DNA from: Hemerocallis citrina
Lineage: Eukaryota > Streptophyta > Magnoliopsida > Asparagales > Asphodelaceae
Direction: 5' to 3'
Length of the DNA stretch: 64,000 nt
Assembly: GCA_017893485.1 (NCBI GenBank)
Contig: CM030364.1
Location: forward strand, 42,402,109-42,466,108
The stretch's first letter is position 1. Each line of letters starts with the position of its first letter. Below are positions 12,037-23,757 of the stretch, piece by piece. Below the pieces are notes generated by a model. That model was not told the origin of the DNA, made no database searches, and worked only from the letters and a program-made list of their open reading frames with translations. Position numbers and translations under genes: made by a program.

Positions 12037-12910
12037 CTACAAAGGAGACATGATGGGAGATACAAAGACGACGCACCAAGGATCATAGCAACAATATCTC
12101 TTGTGCTCAGAACTGATACCTAGGTGAACGCACTTAACGGCCCGGGTGATCAACTTTGTGAGCTCAGTGGGAGGGAGAAGGACGTAACAGGTGCACCCAA
12201 AGGTACGAAGCATACCGTAGTTCGGTGGAGAGTGGTGAAGAGCCTCATGAGGCTTCGTACCAGATAGGGTAGACGAGAGAGTGATATTAATGAGGTTGAC
12301 AGAAGTCATGACAACTTCAACCTAGTAGGTACAGGAAACAGAGGAAGAAAGTAGAAGAGCGCGAGTCATCTCAAGAATATGATGATGCTTGAGTTCAGTT
12401 ACAACATTCTGTTCATGTGTGTGAGGGAATGACTGCTGAAAAAGAGTGTCGTGAGACTGAAGAATCGATCTCATAGTGGTGGAAGTGTACTCACGAGCAC
12501 CGTCTGAGCAAAAAACCTTGATGCTCACACCGAACTAAGTATGAATCATGGTCGTAAAGACTTGGTAAATGGTAGTAATCTCAGATTGGTTGCACATAAG
12601 GAACACCCATGTGTAGCGAGTGAAGTCCTAGATAAAACTTACATAATAGAGATAGCATTTGCTAGAAAGTACAGGAGAGGGTCCCCATTTGTAAGAATGA
12701 ACAAGTTGGAAGGCATGAATGGACTGAGAAATATTTTTATTATTAAAAGGAAGTGCTAAGTGTTTTGCCAACTGGCAACCCTGACAAAGAGATAAAGGAG
12801 TAAAATTAAATTGACCAAGAGCACCACTACAGGCTAAACATTTTAAATGAGACTCACTAACATGACATAAGTGTCTGTGCCACAGGTCGGCATCAGAAGA
12901 TACAACACCA
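12037..12910 (-). pseudogene. Copia A integrase
   Basis: Minus-strand frames show the integrase zinc-binding part (a CLACSGALG...CQGCQLAKH stretch near 12830-12770), the core with WVFLM, the second catalytic-Asp segment CSDGAREYTSTTM (near 12510), then FPHTHEQN and KHHHILEMTRALLL. The third catalytic residue lies in the segment where ELKHH replaces the usual ERKHR. The C-terminal part reads TFGCTCYVLLPP. Several stops and shifts show it is dead. Confidence 0.7.
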
Positions 12911-13249
12911 AGAAAACCAGAATTAGTACCATGTGCATGAAGAAAATCTAGATGATATGGATAACCAAGTCGGCTAGCTCACCTAATCGTTTGACCAGTC
13001 CGTGGATCATGTATAGAACATCACAAGGAATTGAAGGTAACAGTAAGGCCACTATCGCATAAAACACTAATGAAAATAAGGTTCATGGATAAGTGAGGAG
13101 CATAAAAAATAAAAGGTAATGTGAGATTGTGAGTCCTAATAGATCCTGAGTGTGCAGTGAGAAGTAGTGAGCCATCGGAAGTGTTAGTGATGGAGAGTGA
13201 GAGGAAAGTATAATGCTAGTGGTGAGTAGTGTATAATTGCTAGTAATAT

Positions 13250-13835
13250 GATGTGATGCACCAGAATCTAAAAGTCATGAAGAATTTATAATAGGAGTAA
13301 CAGAGAAAGCAGGAGCAGGAGAAGCAGCATTGGTAGGCTGACCTGAGTAATGAAGTCCTAACTGAGCGAGATAATGCCGAGGAATAGCATGATCAGTAGA
13401 AGATGGCAAGGATGGAGTAACGGTCATGGCTCAAGGTGTACGAGAAGTAGCACGGAGAGAAGGTAAACATTGTTGTTTCCTATGCTATTGTGCCTGAACT
13501 AGAAACTCTGGATGCTGGACAAAGCAATCAATATCAGAATGACCAGTCTGCTGACAGTGGTTGCAAAAATGAAGATGACATGTGCACTCAAAGTGTCCAA
13601 TCTGCTAGCAAATAGTGCAAAGGCGATTGAGGCGATCAGGGGCCCTGCGACAGTCAGGAGGAGAAGGATTGTGAGGCTTGCAGGAGGAGGTGACATGAGA
13701 GGCGACAACTAGAACACTCTCACTACCCAATGTTGGTGTGGAGTCTTGAGTTAGGAGAGCGTGCAGTCGTGTTTCTTCAGCAACAAGTTCAGCAATAGCA
13801 GCCTCAAGACAGATAACCGGGTCTCGATAAATCAA
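13250..13835 (-). pseudogene. Copia A zinc knuckle and aspartic protease
   Basis: The minus strand encodes the nucleocapsid zinc knuckle CNHCQQTGHSDIDC (CX2CX4HX4C) at about 13568-13525, preceded by a second, damaged knuckle. Further down (about 13275-13240) it encodes the protease motif LLDSGASHHITS with catalytic Asp and the DSGAS signature. Stops interrupt the frame. Confidence 0.7.
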
Positions 13836-14047
13836 TTGACTACAGGGACTGGTACTCTAGTCGAAGGCCCATCATAAAGAACATAAATTTTTGATGTTCA
13901 CAAGTGACACGAACATCATTATCCTCTAGATGTTGTAACTAGCACCAGATAATACGCATGGCTGTGTAATGATTCTGAATGCTGCGATCACCCCTAACGA
14001 TCAAGAACGGACTGAACAAGTAAATCGTACTCACGGGCTCCACTATC

Positions 14048-14392
14048 CTAAACATACTGAGTGGTCAACTGGAGCCAAAGGGCCTGTGTAGGATGAACAC
14101 AAAGAAGACCGGCACGAAGAGTGTGGTCGATGAAGGAAATGATGAAGGCGATGACCTGACGATCGTGATCATCCCAAGAGGCCTGGAAGGTGTGGATGAG
14201 TTTCTTGGCTGCTTCAGAAGCGGAATCAATGGGATCTTTAGGGCGAGGGCCATTAATGTGACCCCATAGAGAATGTCCGAGAAGAATGGCCTCAACAGAG
14301 GCAGGCCGATCTGTCCAATTTTTAGCAGAGGAAAGGGGGAAGTCGGTAGAAACAGGAAGATATTGTTGAAACGGAGGTTCCATTGAAAGCAC
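14048..14392 (-). pseudogene. gag: Copia A gag, N-terminal part
   Basis: The 114-codon frame begins MLSMEPPFQQYLP and continues through a Copia gag N-domain: SAKNWTDRPASVEAILLG and HSLWGHI, then helices containing WDDHDRQVIAFI. The pattern (short hydrophobic block, LxGH, LWGHI) is typical of Copia gag polyproteins. It is interrupted before the zinc knuckle. Confidence 0.6.
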
Positions 14393-14630
14393 TAGTACCT
14401 ACATTTTTTAAAAATTTATTTATTAATATTTATTTATTTATTATTTATTTTTTTGTGACGATGGCACGGACGAGCGACGACGGTGGTCAGCGATCAAGCG
14501 GGAGGAAAGAAGGGAGTAAAAAGAAAGTAGGTGGTGGGTTCGGGTTTGGGTTGAGTTTGGATTTGATTTGGGGTATGGGTAGTTAGGTTTGGGTTGTTGG
14601 GGTTATTGGGTTGATCAGGTTTGGAATTTC

Positions 14631-14634
<4 letters not shown>

Positions 14635-14689
<55 letters not shown>

Positions 14690-14690
14690 T
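14635..14690. repeat. (TTTTG)n microsatellite
   Basis: About eleven copies of TTTTG lie in the 5' leader of Copia A, between the LTR/PBS and gag. Confidence 0.95.
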
Positions 14691-15236
14691 GAAGCAGAAA
14701 TAGGTCGGGGTTGATATGAGATTAGGTTTGGATCTAGACGGTGGTTAAAGGGATACATGTATAGGGTTTTGGGTTTTAGGGTTTCGGGTATTAAGGTTTT
14801 GAGTATAGGGATACATGGGTAGGTTTTGGGGAAAACATCGAAGCGGGTTGGGCTGGGTAGGGGTCAGAGAAAATAGATTATGGTTTGGGTAAGTGTGAGA
14901 GTGGCGGCGGGTTGGGGAGCAGGGATGGAGCGGGAGTTGGGATTAGGGTAGTCGGGATTGGGAGGTTGACGGCGAGGGACGATGACGACGTTGGGAGGCG
15001 GGATGTCGGGGATCAGGAGAGGGATGTTGAGGTCAAGATGTTAGAGATCGGGGTCGGGATGTCGGGAGTTTGGGATGGCGGTGGTCGGGAGTCGGGATAT
15101 TGAGCCCGTGAAACCAATGACAGAGGCCTGTTGGGAGCTGGATGCCGACGGGAATTGATTTTTGTAATTATGGTAGAGAGATTATGGATTGGGGATTATC
15201 GATTAGGGAATAGAGTTTGGGATTAGTGATTAGGTT

Positions 15237-15249
15237 GGTTCTGATACCA
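15237..15249 (-). other. PBS of Copia A
   Basis: The minus strand reads TGGTATCAGAACC directly after the LTR end, the tRNA-iMet type with one mismatch in the twelve-base core. Confidence 0.75.
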
Positions 15250-15425
15250 TGTTAATGTTAACAAAGAATGATTGAAAGAAAAGATGATTTATTATTATTG
15301 GGATCTAAAGGCCAATATATATAGGATACAAGATGAATCTCAGTCGTATATCTCTAACAATAGATATAACAATGTATCTAATAACATATCTAACATATAT
15401 ATCTAACAGTATCCATCATATAACA
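15250..15425 (-). repeat. 5' LTR of Copia A (176 bp)
   Basis: The minus strand starts TGTTATATGATGG and ends TTAACATTAACA, abutting the PBS. It contains the TATATATAGG promoter-like string near 15320. ATTCC (15426-15430) would be the target-site duplication; its partner is lost with the truncated end. Confidence 0.75.
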
Positions 15426-15457
15426 ATTCCCAAGATAAACCTTATAAGCCTTACAAT

Positions 15458-15640
15458 TAGGGTTGCTCTCGGAAAAGGGTATATCCGATTCGATTCGCAT
15501 CCGTATCCAAAATTTTTGTGGAAACGGATATGAAAAATCCATATCCGGGCGGATATGGATTTGGATTCGGATATCCAAATCCAAAAAATGCAGATACAGA
15601 TACGGATATAGATATTTCTAAGAAAAAGCAGATTCAGATA
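15458..15640 (+). repeat. Left TIR and subterminal repeats of the hAT element
   Basis: After the 15-bp TIR, variants of ATCCGNATCC / GGATATGGAT occur about ten times in both orientations up to 15640. Such subterminal arrays are transposase-binding regions in hAT elements (known for Ac); here that role is inferred. Confidence 0.8.
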
Positions 15641-16259
15641 CAGATATCTGCTTAATTTACAATATATTTATTTAATAAATATATATAGTTATATACTTAA
15701 AAAAAACCCTACCCTGATCTTCTAAATTCTAATACTCTCCTATTTTCTAAACAACAAACTCTTCCCCTTCAGCCCTGTCCCCTTCAGTTTAGCCCGTCGA
15801 AAAAAAACCCCTTCCCCTTCAGCCTTCGAAATTCCTTCTAATCGTCCTCGAAATTTCTTCTCATTGCCGTCGATTACTCCGACCAACTTCATCTCACACC
15901 TTCTCCTCCACCTATCCTCATCGTCTTTGCCTCTACACAACTGTTGCATCCCCAAATTGGAAACCCTAGTTTCCAAATCGGAAAACTCCCAAACCCTATC
16001 TTCTTCTCCGTCTCCAACCTCCTCGCCTTCGATTACTCCAACCAACCTCCTCTCTAACCTTCTCCTCCACCCATCTCCATCGACTTGCTGCTGCATCCCT
16101 AAATCAAAAACCTATTGTTCCAAATCACAAAAAACCCAAATTCGGTGACTTTTTCTGCTATTTGTTGTTTTTGTTCAAGTCAGAAATTGTTATTTGTTGT
16201 TGATGTTGTTGTCTATACCGCCGACAAAAGCCAAAGAGTTCACAAGACGGTATAAATCT

Positions 16260-16263
<4 letters not shown>

Positions 16264-16290
<27 letters not shown>
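16264..16290. repeat. (CT)n microsatellite
   Basis: A CT run lies in what would be the 5' leader or first intron of the hAT transposase gene. Confidence 0.9.
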
Positions 16291-16296
<6 letters not shown>

Positions 16297-16419
16297 GAAT
16301 CTATTCTTCATTGTATTTTTGTAGTTTTAAGTTGGCTACACTTCACAAGTGCAAAGTGATTAATTAAATGTTATTATGTTATATTCTTTTCAACACAAAA
16401 TATTGTTTAACTGCTCAAC

Positions 16420-18307
16420 ATGGCTACTACTAATGAACAATCTATCACTCAACCTATTAATACCGAATCATCAAGTAATTCAAATTATCAAGTTCAAAAA
16501 CCACCGAGAAATAGATCGGAAGTGTGGAAAGATTGAAAAATATGATGAGTGGTTGGGAAAGAGGAAGTAGTAAAACGAAAAAAAGCCCAGTGCATACATT
16601 GTCATTTCAAAACTAGTGTGGAAAGTAGACTTGGAACTACACACCTAAAGAACCATATAACAACATGTTCAAAGAAACCTCCAAGAAAGTTGATGGAACT
16701 TGTAGCGTAGAAAATTTTCATTTTGATGATGAGAAGAGTCTATACACTTGCACAAGCAAATTGCTCATGAATATCCTTTTAATATAGTGACACATAGAAG
16801 GTTTCTGGATTATTTGCAATCTCTTAGGCCCGAACACATAGTTCCTTATTGCAATACAATCACGGAGTTGTGTATGAATGTCTATGTTGATTACAAGAAG
16901 TTGTTTCACACATTTTTCGCACATACAAGTAGGGATAAGTTTTACAATGGATAAGTGGACCGCATCTTCACAATAAAAGTCTTACTTGTGTGTTACTTCT
17001 CATTTCATTGATGATGCTTGGAATTTGCAAAGGAGGGTTGTCGATTTTAAGAAAGTTAAAGGGGGTACATGGATTATTATTTGTGATGTTTTTATGTCGT
17101 GCATGCTTCAATGGAATATTGATAGTAATAGTTTTATAGTTACCGTTGATAATGACGTGGCTAATGATGTTGCTATCTTGTTGGCAAAGGGTCGTATTTT
17201 TGATACGCTTCCTTGCAATGGTTTTTTTTCTTCATGTGAGATGTGCCACACATATTATTAATTTTGTTGTCCAAGATGGTTGAAGAAAATCCCCGAAGCT
17301 ATTCATAATGTTAGGAAAAGCATTAAATATGTCAATGTCACCGCAAGTGCAAGAAATTTTCTGTGATATTGGTAAACAATTTGGTGTGAATGGAAGGCAT
17401 GTTTTTCTTGATTTTTGCACAAGATGGAATTCAACTTATGATATGTTAAGTGTTGCACTAGAATATAAGCAAGTATTTAGTAAATTCCGTCTCATAGACA
17501 ACAAATATAATATTTGCCCATCGGGAGATGAATGGAATCATATTGATGTTTTGAGTAATTGCTTGAAGCATTTTTGTGATCTAACTAAGCTGATTTCCGG
17601 TTCCGATTATTGTACTACTAATCTTGTTTTCGAGGGATTTTGTGAAGTTTTATTACTTCTAAATGAATGTGAGAGAAGTTCAGATACTGTTATTGTAAGA
17701 ATGACAATTGCGATGAAGAAGAAGTTCATGAAGTATTGGTTGAAAGCTAATAAGCTTTTCACAGTTTCGACTTTTCTTGACCCAAGATATAAGTTAGTAG
17801 CCATTAAGTTGTATTATGAAGAGATATATGGTTATGATGGTACAAGGCGGTTAGGAAATATTGTAAAATTAATCAAGGAACTTCATGGTGAATATTCACA
17901 AAATTCTCATGAGAAAATTCAATGTTTACCAAAAGAAGTTGGCTCAAGCAATTCTTCACAAATGGTGGAACATGTTGGTGAAAAGAGGAAGACTAGATTT
18001 GATTAGTATATTGAGAGTTATGAAAGCATGCCTTCAAATATGGGTTTAGACATATATATGGAGGAGAGTGTTCTTAGGTGGAATGAGTCTACAATAGGGA
18101 AATTTGATATATTAGCTTGGTGGAGAGGGAATATTAGAAAGTATCCTTTACTTGCAAGGATTGCACGAGTTTTTTTTTGTTGTCCCGGTTTCCTCGGTGG
18201 CTTCTGAATCCAGCTTTAGCACCAGTGGTCGTGTGATCCATTGTCATAGAAGCCGAATGAAGAACGAAATAGTTGAAGCTTTGATATTAACTCAAGATTG
18301 GCTATGA
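16420..18307 (+). pseudogene. BED-finger hAT transposase (RICESLEEPER-like), degenerate
   Basis: The frame opens with ATG at 16420 (MATTNEQSITQPIN). A BED zinc finger follows: VWKD, a lost base, then EKYDEWLG, CIHCHFK and GTTHLKNH (C-C-H-H ligands) by 16660. The middle of the catalytic domain reads FLDFCTRWNSTYDML (near 17408-17450; the CTRWNST motif is typical) and VSTFLDPRYKLVAIKLYY. The C-terminal hAT dimerisation domain (PF05699-like) reads WWRGNIRKYPLLARIA and SSVASESSFSTSGRVI, ending QDWL and TGA at 18305-18307. Several frameshifts and stops make it non-functional. Some 430 bases of non-coding 3' tail follow before Copia B. Confidence 0.85.
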
Positions 18308-18742
18308 GTAGAGGATGGAGGTAATCGCAATACATCTTATGTTTTGTATTTTTGCTTGCATTATTAATCATTATCTATTTATCTCTATTGTGTGTTAATT
18401 TTGTAGAATCCAAAGTAGAATTATTTTGTAATGATTTGACCAATGAAGATGCAAGGATGGAGGAAGAATATATTACTCTTATACCAACAATGCTAGGTAT
18501 GGCGTGATTGAAATAATGTTACACTACTTGCATGAATTTTTAGTTATTTACATAAACATAATTTTATTTAACTTGTGTTCTTAAGGTGACGATGAGGTGC
18601 ATGAGTATATCTTGGAACATTTGGATGATGATTATTGACAACATGGAGAGACATTTGTTTTACTTCTCTGTTTGTTTTTTTGTATGAATTTTGTGTTATG
18701 AATCTTATTATGGATGTTCGTGTAACAAACTTGTTTTGATGG

Positions 18743-18882
18743 TGTTAGATATTATCATAGTCCCATATTGGTTGTAGAGTTGTTTTGATATTTGTTCCCC
18801 TCCTATATATAAGTGGTATTATACTTGGTTGAACTCAATTCAATATTCAGTATTGTTTTCATCTCCCTGATTTATCTTAACA
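18743..18882 (+). repeat. 5' LTR of Copia B
   Basis: TGTTAGATATTATC...CTTAACA, 140 bp, with the TATA box TATATATAA at 18804-18812. Confidence 0.95.
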
Positions 18883-18895
18883 TGGTATTAGAGCC
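18883..18895 (+). other. PBS of Copia B
   Basis: TGGTATTAGAGCC abuts the LTR directly; it has one transition relative to the tRNA-iMet complement. Confidence 0.85.
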
Positions 18896-19033
18896 AATTA
18901 TCCAAATTTTCCCTTTTTAAAATTCCCTCTACAAAAATTCTCAAATCCCAACAACCAATTTATACAAATTTCATCCCAAAACCCTAGTTAAAAAAAAAAA
19001 AAATAATAAAAAAATTGTTCATCTTCCTCAACC

Positions 19034-19310
19034 TCAAGTCAAGGGTTTCAATCTCCTCTCCCCTTCCTCCAAGTTCAACCTCGTCGAGACCCTCAGGTCC
19101 AATCTCAGCGTTTTGCTCCCCAGAACGTGTTCGACCACGTCTACTCCCTCGTCAAGGGTTTCAATCTCCTCTCCCCTTCCTCCAAGTTCAACCTCTTCAA
19201 GACCTCCCCACCTCCTCGATCGGCGGCCTCATCGGCACCCGTGGAACCATCATCTCCAAGATCCGCGATGAAAACCTAACCCGAATACACTTCCGCCTCC
19301 TTACATCCCC
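19034..19310 (+). other. Duplicated C-rich leader with a possible KH-domain-like fragment
   Basis: A segment of about 50 bp (GGGTTTCAATCTCCTCTCC... through CAAGTTCAACCTC) occurs at 19043 and again at 19159. The second copy leads into a frame reading SSIGGLIGTRGTIISKI, which resembles the GxxG loop of a KH RNA-binding domain (IGxxIGxxGxxIxxI). It stands where Copia gag should be. It could be a captured host exon or a chance resemblance. The A/T-rich tail to 19500 is low complexity. Confidence 0.3.
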
Positions 19311-19796
19311 ACCTCCTCGATCGGCGCCCTCATCCCGCCAATACCCAATTTTTTTCTTCTTCTTCTTATTTCTTCCCTGTAAAAAAATTTTAAAAAAATT
19401 TTTAAAAATCAAAAAAAAAATCCGAGAAAAAAAAAACAAAAAAAAATCCAAAATTTTTTTTAAAAAAAAAAATCATCATTATTATTATATATATACAGGT
19501 ACTACTACTTGATGGAATCTCAGTCTCTCCCACATATTTTCGCCTCCACTGACTTCCCCGATGCAACCGCCTCTCGTTCCTCCTCCAGATTCAAACAGCA
19601 GCAGTGCCATTTTCAGTCTGTCTCTGGCCTCCTACCTTCTCCTAACCTTATTGCTCACCCTACCTCACCTCTACTTCCGACACCGGTAGCACCGTCCTGC
19701 TCTCTACCCTGATTCAGACACCAGCAACATCTCCCTCCACATTGTGCTCTCAGTCACAGTAGTCCTCGCAGTGCGTCGTCCCTCACATCTTCCGCC

Positions 19797-20168
19797 ATGC
19801 CCGTCACTCCAGCCTTGCCGTCTCCTGCTAATTGGGCTAATCTTCAGCAATGCCTCACTCAGCTGGAACTACAGCTCATAGGTCAGTCTATCAATGCTGG
19901 CTCCTCTGCTCCTGCACTTTCTGCCACTCCCTGTATGAATTCGTTCTGGATTTTAGATTCTGATTCATCACATCATCTCACTAGTAATCAAATACTATTC
20001 ACCACCTACACAGCACTTTCCTCTCACTCTCCATCTCTACACACAGCTGATGGCTCACAACTTCTTATTACACACTCAGGGACAATTAGTTCTCCCACTC
20101 TCACATTACCATATGTTCTTTATGCTCCTCATTTATCAATAAACCTTATTTCAATTAGTGCATTGTGA
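19797..20168 (+). pseudogene. Copia B protease region
   Basis: The frame contains FWILDSDSSHHLTSNQ, the Copia protease site, where the usual D-S-G-A-S reads D-S-D-S-S; the catalytic Asp is kept but the Gly is lost. It continues through LHTADGSQL and LPYVLYAPHLSINLISISAL, the typical C-terminal protease/linker pattern, and ends in TGA at 20166. Confidence 0.75.
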
Positions 20169-20339
20169 GATAGTGGTCTTGTCGTTACTTTTGACTCTTT
20201 AGGTTGTTCTATTACTGATTCCTCCACCGGTGAGGAGTTTGGGCGTGCTAGTCGTCAGGATCGTCTATACTATCTAGATTTTCTTCATGCACATCACTCT
20301 CCTAGTTTTGCTGGTATTGTTTCCTCTGTGCTGATCTGT

Positions 20340-21100
20340 GACACAGACGTTTAGGTCATATTAGTGCATCACGACTCCGGACTATAGCTCGCAGTGGTGC
20401 CTTTGGTTCTCTCACTTTTAAACATTTATCTGATTGTCAGGGTTGTCATTTGACCAAACACATTTCCCTACCCTTTAGTCACAAAATAACTTCTGAAACC
20501 ACTCATCCTTTTCAACTTGTTCATTCTGACATATGGGGACCCTCTCCCGTACCTTCGTGGAAAGGCTATCTCTATTATGTTGCCTTTATCGATGACTTCA
20601 TTAGACATACATGGGTTTTTCTTATGCGTCAGCGATATGAGATATCTGATTATTACCGGTTCTTTACAACTATGATTCACACTCAGTTCAGTGTGCGCAT
20701 TAAGAATTTTTTATCGAACGGTGCACGTGAGTACACTTCCACCATTATGAGATCGATCATTCAGTCTTACGACACCCTTTTTCAGCAATCATGCCCTCAC
20801 ACACATGAGCAGAATGGTGTAGCTGAACGCAAGCATCGTCACATCCTTGAGACGGCTCGTGCTCTTTTACTCTCCTCTTCTGCTCCTCGTTCTTTCTGGG
20901 CTGAAGCTATCATGACCTCTGTTAGTCTCATCAACATTACTCCCTCGTCTACCCTAGCTGGTACGACGCCTTATGAGGCTCTTTATCATTCACCTCCCGA
21001 CTCAGTATACTCCGTACTTTTGGGTGCATCTGTTACGTCCTTCTCCCTCCTACTGAGCGCACGAAGCTCTCTGCTCGTGCTGCTAAGTGCATTCACCTAG
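20340..21100 (+). pseudogene. Copia B integrase
   Basis: The zinc-binding segment (HRRLGHI...SDCQGCHLTKH, 20345-20460) spans a frameshift. The core reads HSDIWGPSP (first catalytic Asp), FLSNGAREYTSTIM, where the second catalytic Asp is Asn (Copia A has SDGA here), and NGVAERKHRHI with the Glu. The end reads FWAEAIMTSVSLINI. Loss of the second Asp plus frameshifts show an inactive enzyme. Confidence 0.8.
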
Positions 21101-21599
21101 GTCTCAGTCCTGAACACAAAGGTTATCATTGTTTTGATCCATCAGCGGGTTGTGTCTGCATTTCTCGACATGTATCCTTTGTGGAAGACTCCCCTTACTA
21201 CCTGACTCCCCCCGAGGATATTAGATTTCTCGATTCCCCAGTTGTTGCTAGCTCCCCAACTTTATCTTTCCGCATTCCTTTTGATCCTACTCCTCTGGCT
21301 CCATTCACATCTCCTGCAGTTCTTATACCTGTTGTTCTCCCTACCAAAACACCACCTGCATCCCCATAGCAGCCAGCACCCATCCCCCCTACTTCCCCAC
21401 CGACACATGCACCTACTCCACCATCCTCACCCCTACACCCTGTCAGTCCACCACCTCTTTGTCAGTATACTCGTTCCACTTCTGGTATTCCTCTGGCACG
21501 TTATACAGCTGATGCCACTGGTCCTTTTGACCAGTTTGGTTTTACCACCCCAGCTTCCTACTCACCACAGTTTCATGCATATCTCACTGCTACACTCTA

Positions 21600-23128
21600 C
21601 ATGTGAGCCCAGAACCTATCAAGACTCAATTCAATATCCTGAATGGAGGAGAGCTATTGCAGAGGAATTCAGTGCATTTGATCATACTGGCACTTGGAAT
21701 GTTGTTCCTCTGTCAGAGGGCGTTCAGCCTATTAGTTGCAAGTGGATCTTCAAGGTCAAATATCAACCTGATGGATCTATTAAGCAGCACAAGGCTCGTC
21801 TAGTAGCCCGAGGATTTACTCAGGAGCATGGCATTGATTATGATGAGACCTTTGCTCCCATTGCATAGATGACTACTGTTCGGACTCTTCTTGCTGTTGC
21901 AGCCATCCACCAGTGGGCGTTATACAAGATGGACGTGAAGAATGCTTTTCTTCATGGTACCTTATCTGAGGTTGTTTATATGGATCCTCCTCTTGGCCTC
22001 CCTACTCCTCCTCATCATGGTTACCGGTTGCGTCGAGCTATATAAGGTTTGAAGCAGGCCCCTCGAACATGGTTTGAGTGTTTTCGCCTTGTCATCACCA
22101 AGGTTGGTTTTAGTCAGAGTTCTCAGAACCATTCTATGTTTATGCGGTCATCACCGCAGGGGAGGGTAATTCTACTACTCTGTGTTGACGATATGATCAT
22201 TACTGGGGATGACTCTGCGGGCATTACATCCACCCAGAAATACCTTCATTAGCAGTTCCATATGAAATACCTTGGCAGACTACGTTATTTTCTGGACTTA
22301 GAGATTGCTCATGGATCTCGGGGGATACTCATTTCTCAACAAAAATACACATCAGATATTATCTTCACTGCATGCCTTTCTGACAGTAGATCAGCCGATA
22401 CACCCTTAGAGCTTCATGTGAAGCTTCGTCCCATTGATGGTGAGCTCCTTCCTGATCCCACTAGATACAGACAGATTGTTGGACAGCTTGTCTACTTATG
22501 CATGACCAAACCCGATATTACTCACGCAGTCAGTGTTGTCAGTCAGTTTGTTTCTGCTCCTACATTAGTTCACTACGGTGCTCTTCTTTGGATTCTCAGA
22601 TATCTTTGGGGCACTGTTACTCGCTCATTATTCATGCCTGCTACATCCAAATTAAAGCTGAGTGCATATTTCGATTCAGATTGGACAGGTGATCCTACTA
22701 CCAGATGGTCTACCACCGATTTTTGTCTATTTCTTGGTGATTCGCTGATCTCATGGAGAAGTAAGAAACAGGCAGTTGTTGCATGTTCTTCAGTGGAAGC
22801 TGAGTACAGAGCAATGGCAGCTACTACTAGAGAGATTGTTCATGTTCGTTGGCTGTTATCAGATATGGGTGTCACTTTTACAGGAGCTACTCCTCTTTAT
22901 TGTGATAACCGGAGTGCATTGCACATTGGAAGCAACTCGGTCTTTCATGAGCGAACGAAGCATATGGAGATTGATTGCCATTATGTTCATGAGCACTTTA
23001 AGGCAGGGACCATTTCTCTCCATTCTGTTACATCTTCCCAGCAGACTGCAGACTTCTTCACCAAATCCCATACTGTTCAGAGATTTAGATACTTAGTAGG
23101 CAAACTCACACTGTTTAACCCATCGTGA
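21600..23128 (+). pseudogene. Copia B reverse transcriptase and RNase H
   Basis: RT begins with EWRRAIAEEFSAFDHTGTW and CKWIFKVKYQPDGSI, then DYDETFAPIA before a TAG (21866). It continues [12 protein letters not shown], a TAA (22042) inside the GLKQAPRTWF segment, LLCVDDMIITGDD (Tyr of YVDD replaced by Cys), a TAG at 22251 and HMKYLGRLRYFLDLEIAHGS. RNase H reads YFDSDWTGDP, AVVACSSVEAEYRAMA and LYCDNRSALHI, then ERTKHMEIDCHYVHEH. The frame stays open from 22262 to 23128. The stops make the whole unit dead. Confidence 0.88.
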
Positions 23129-23131
23129 GTT

Positions 23132-23141
23132 TGAGTGGGGG
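23132..23141 (+). other. PPT of Copia B
   Basis: GAGTGGGGG lies directly before the 3' LTR. Confidence 0.7.
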
Positions 23142-23279
23142 TGTTAGATATTATCATAGTCCCATATTGGTTGTGGAGTTGTTTTGATATTTGTTCCCCT
23201 CCTATATAGGTGGTATTGTACTTGACTGAAATCAATTCAATATTCAGTATTGTTTTCATCTCTCTGATTTATCTTAACA
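23142..23279 (+). repeat. 3' LTR of Copia B
   Basis: 138 bp, same termini as the 5' LTR, followed by the GATGG duplication at 23280-23284. Confidence 0.95.
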
Positions 23280-23757
23280 GATGGACTTATATGTTTGGAT
23301 TGATGTTTCCTACTTCTTTTCTTTCTTTGTTTGTTTATTTTTTGTTTGTTGCTAACCATGGATGCAGGATCTATGAAGGTTTGGAAACCTTGATGTGCTT
23401 GCAAGAATGCCAGGGGAGAATACATGATGGACTTGTGTATCAAATGACTCAAGCCAGAAAGCACTAAAGTCATCCTACTTTATATTGGATGATCCTGTGG
23501 TATATTATTTTTGTAGGCTTTAGCGCAGTAGAACATTATTGATTGTGAGCTTCAAGCTTTCATCCGCATCAGGAATGGTGAAAGGATATTCAGTTCAGGA
23601 TTTATTTTTAGCTATTATCTATAGATCAGCTCCAACCAATTTGTGCTTTGGTGTCTTCATGGAAAAAGCTTGAACTTGAATGTTGGCCTTACCTTCCTGA
23701 TGAGGTCCAAGAGAAATATGATCTAGATGTTGGAAAGGTCACTGCGAACTTAGTTAG

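Larger units (their letters stand above)
10926..15425 (-). mobile_element. Copia A: 3'-truncated Ty1/copia element
   Basis: Read on the minus strand the order is LTR (15425-15250), PBS, gag, zinc knuckle, protease, integrase and reverse transcriptase; the element then breaks off inside the RT region at about 10926. RNase H, the PPT and the 3' LTR are absent. Its proteins resemble those of Copia B (18743-23279) closely (for example GAREYTST and HTHEQN in integrase), so the two are related families, although their LTRs differ. The junction with Gypsy gag falls in a shared GGATCTCG-like string, suggesting deletion through short homology. Confidence 0.85.
18743..23279 (+). mobile_element. Copia B: complete but dead Ty1/copia element lacking a recognisable gag
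   Basis: The LTRs are 140 bp (18743-18882) and 138 bp (23142-23279), with about seven differences, TG...CA ends and a perfect 5-bp duplication GATGG (18738-18742, 23280-23284). A PBS and PPT are in place. Protease, integrase, RT and RNase H follow in Copia order on the plus strand. Between the PBS and protease, where gag belongs, there is only a C-rich leader with a duplicated segment and A/T runs. It is inserted in the hAT element. Confidence 0.93.

Noticed and set aside
23210..23467. 85-codon plus-strand frame as a host gene
   Set aside because: It begins in the Copia B 3' LTR and crosses the element border, so it cannot be one native gene; only part after 23357 could be an exon.
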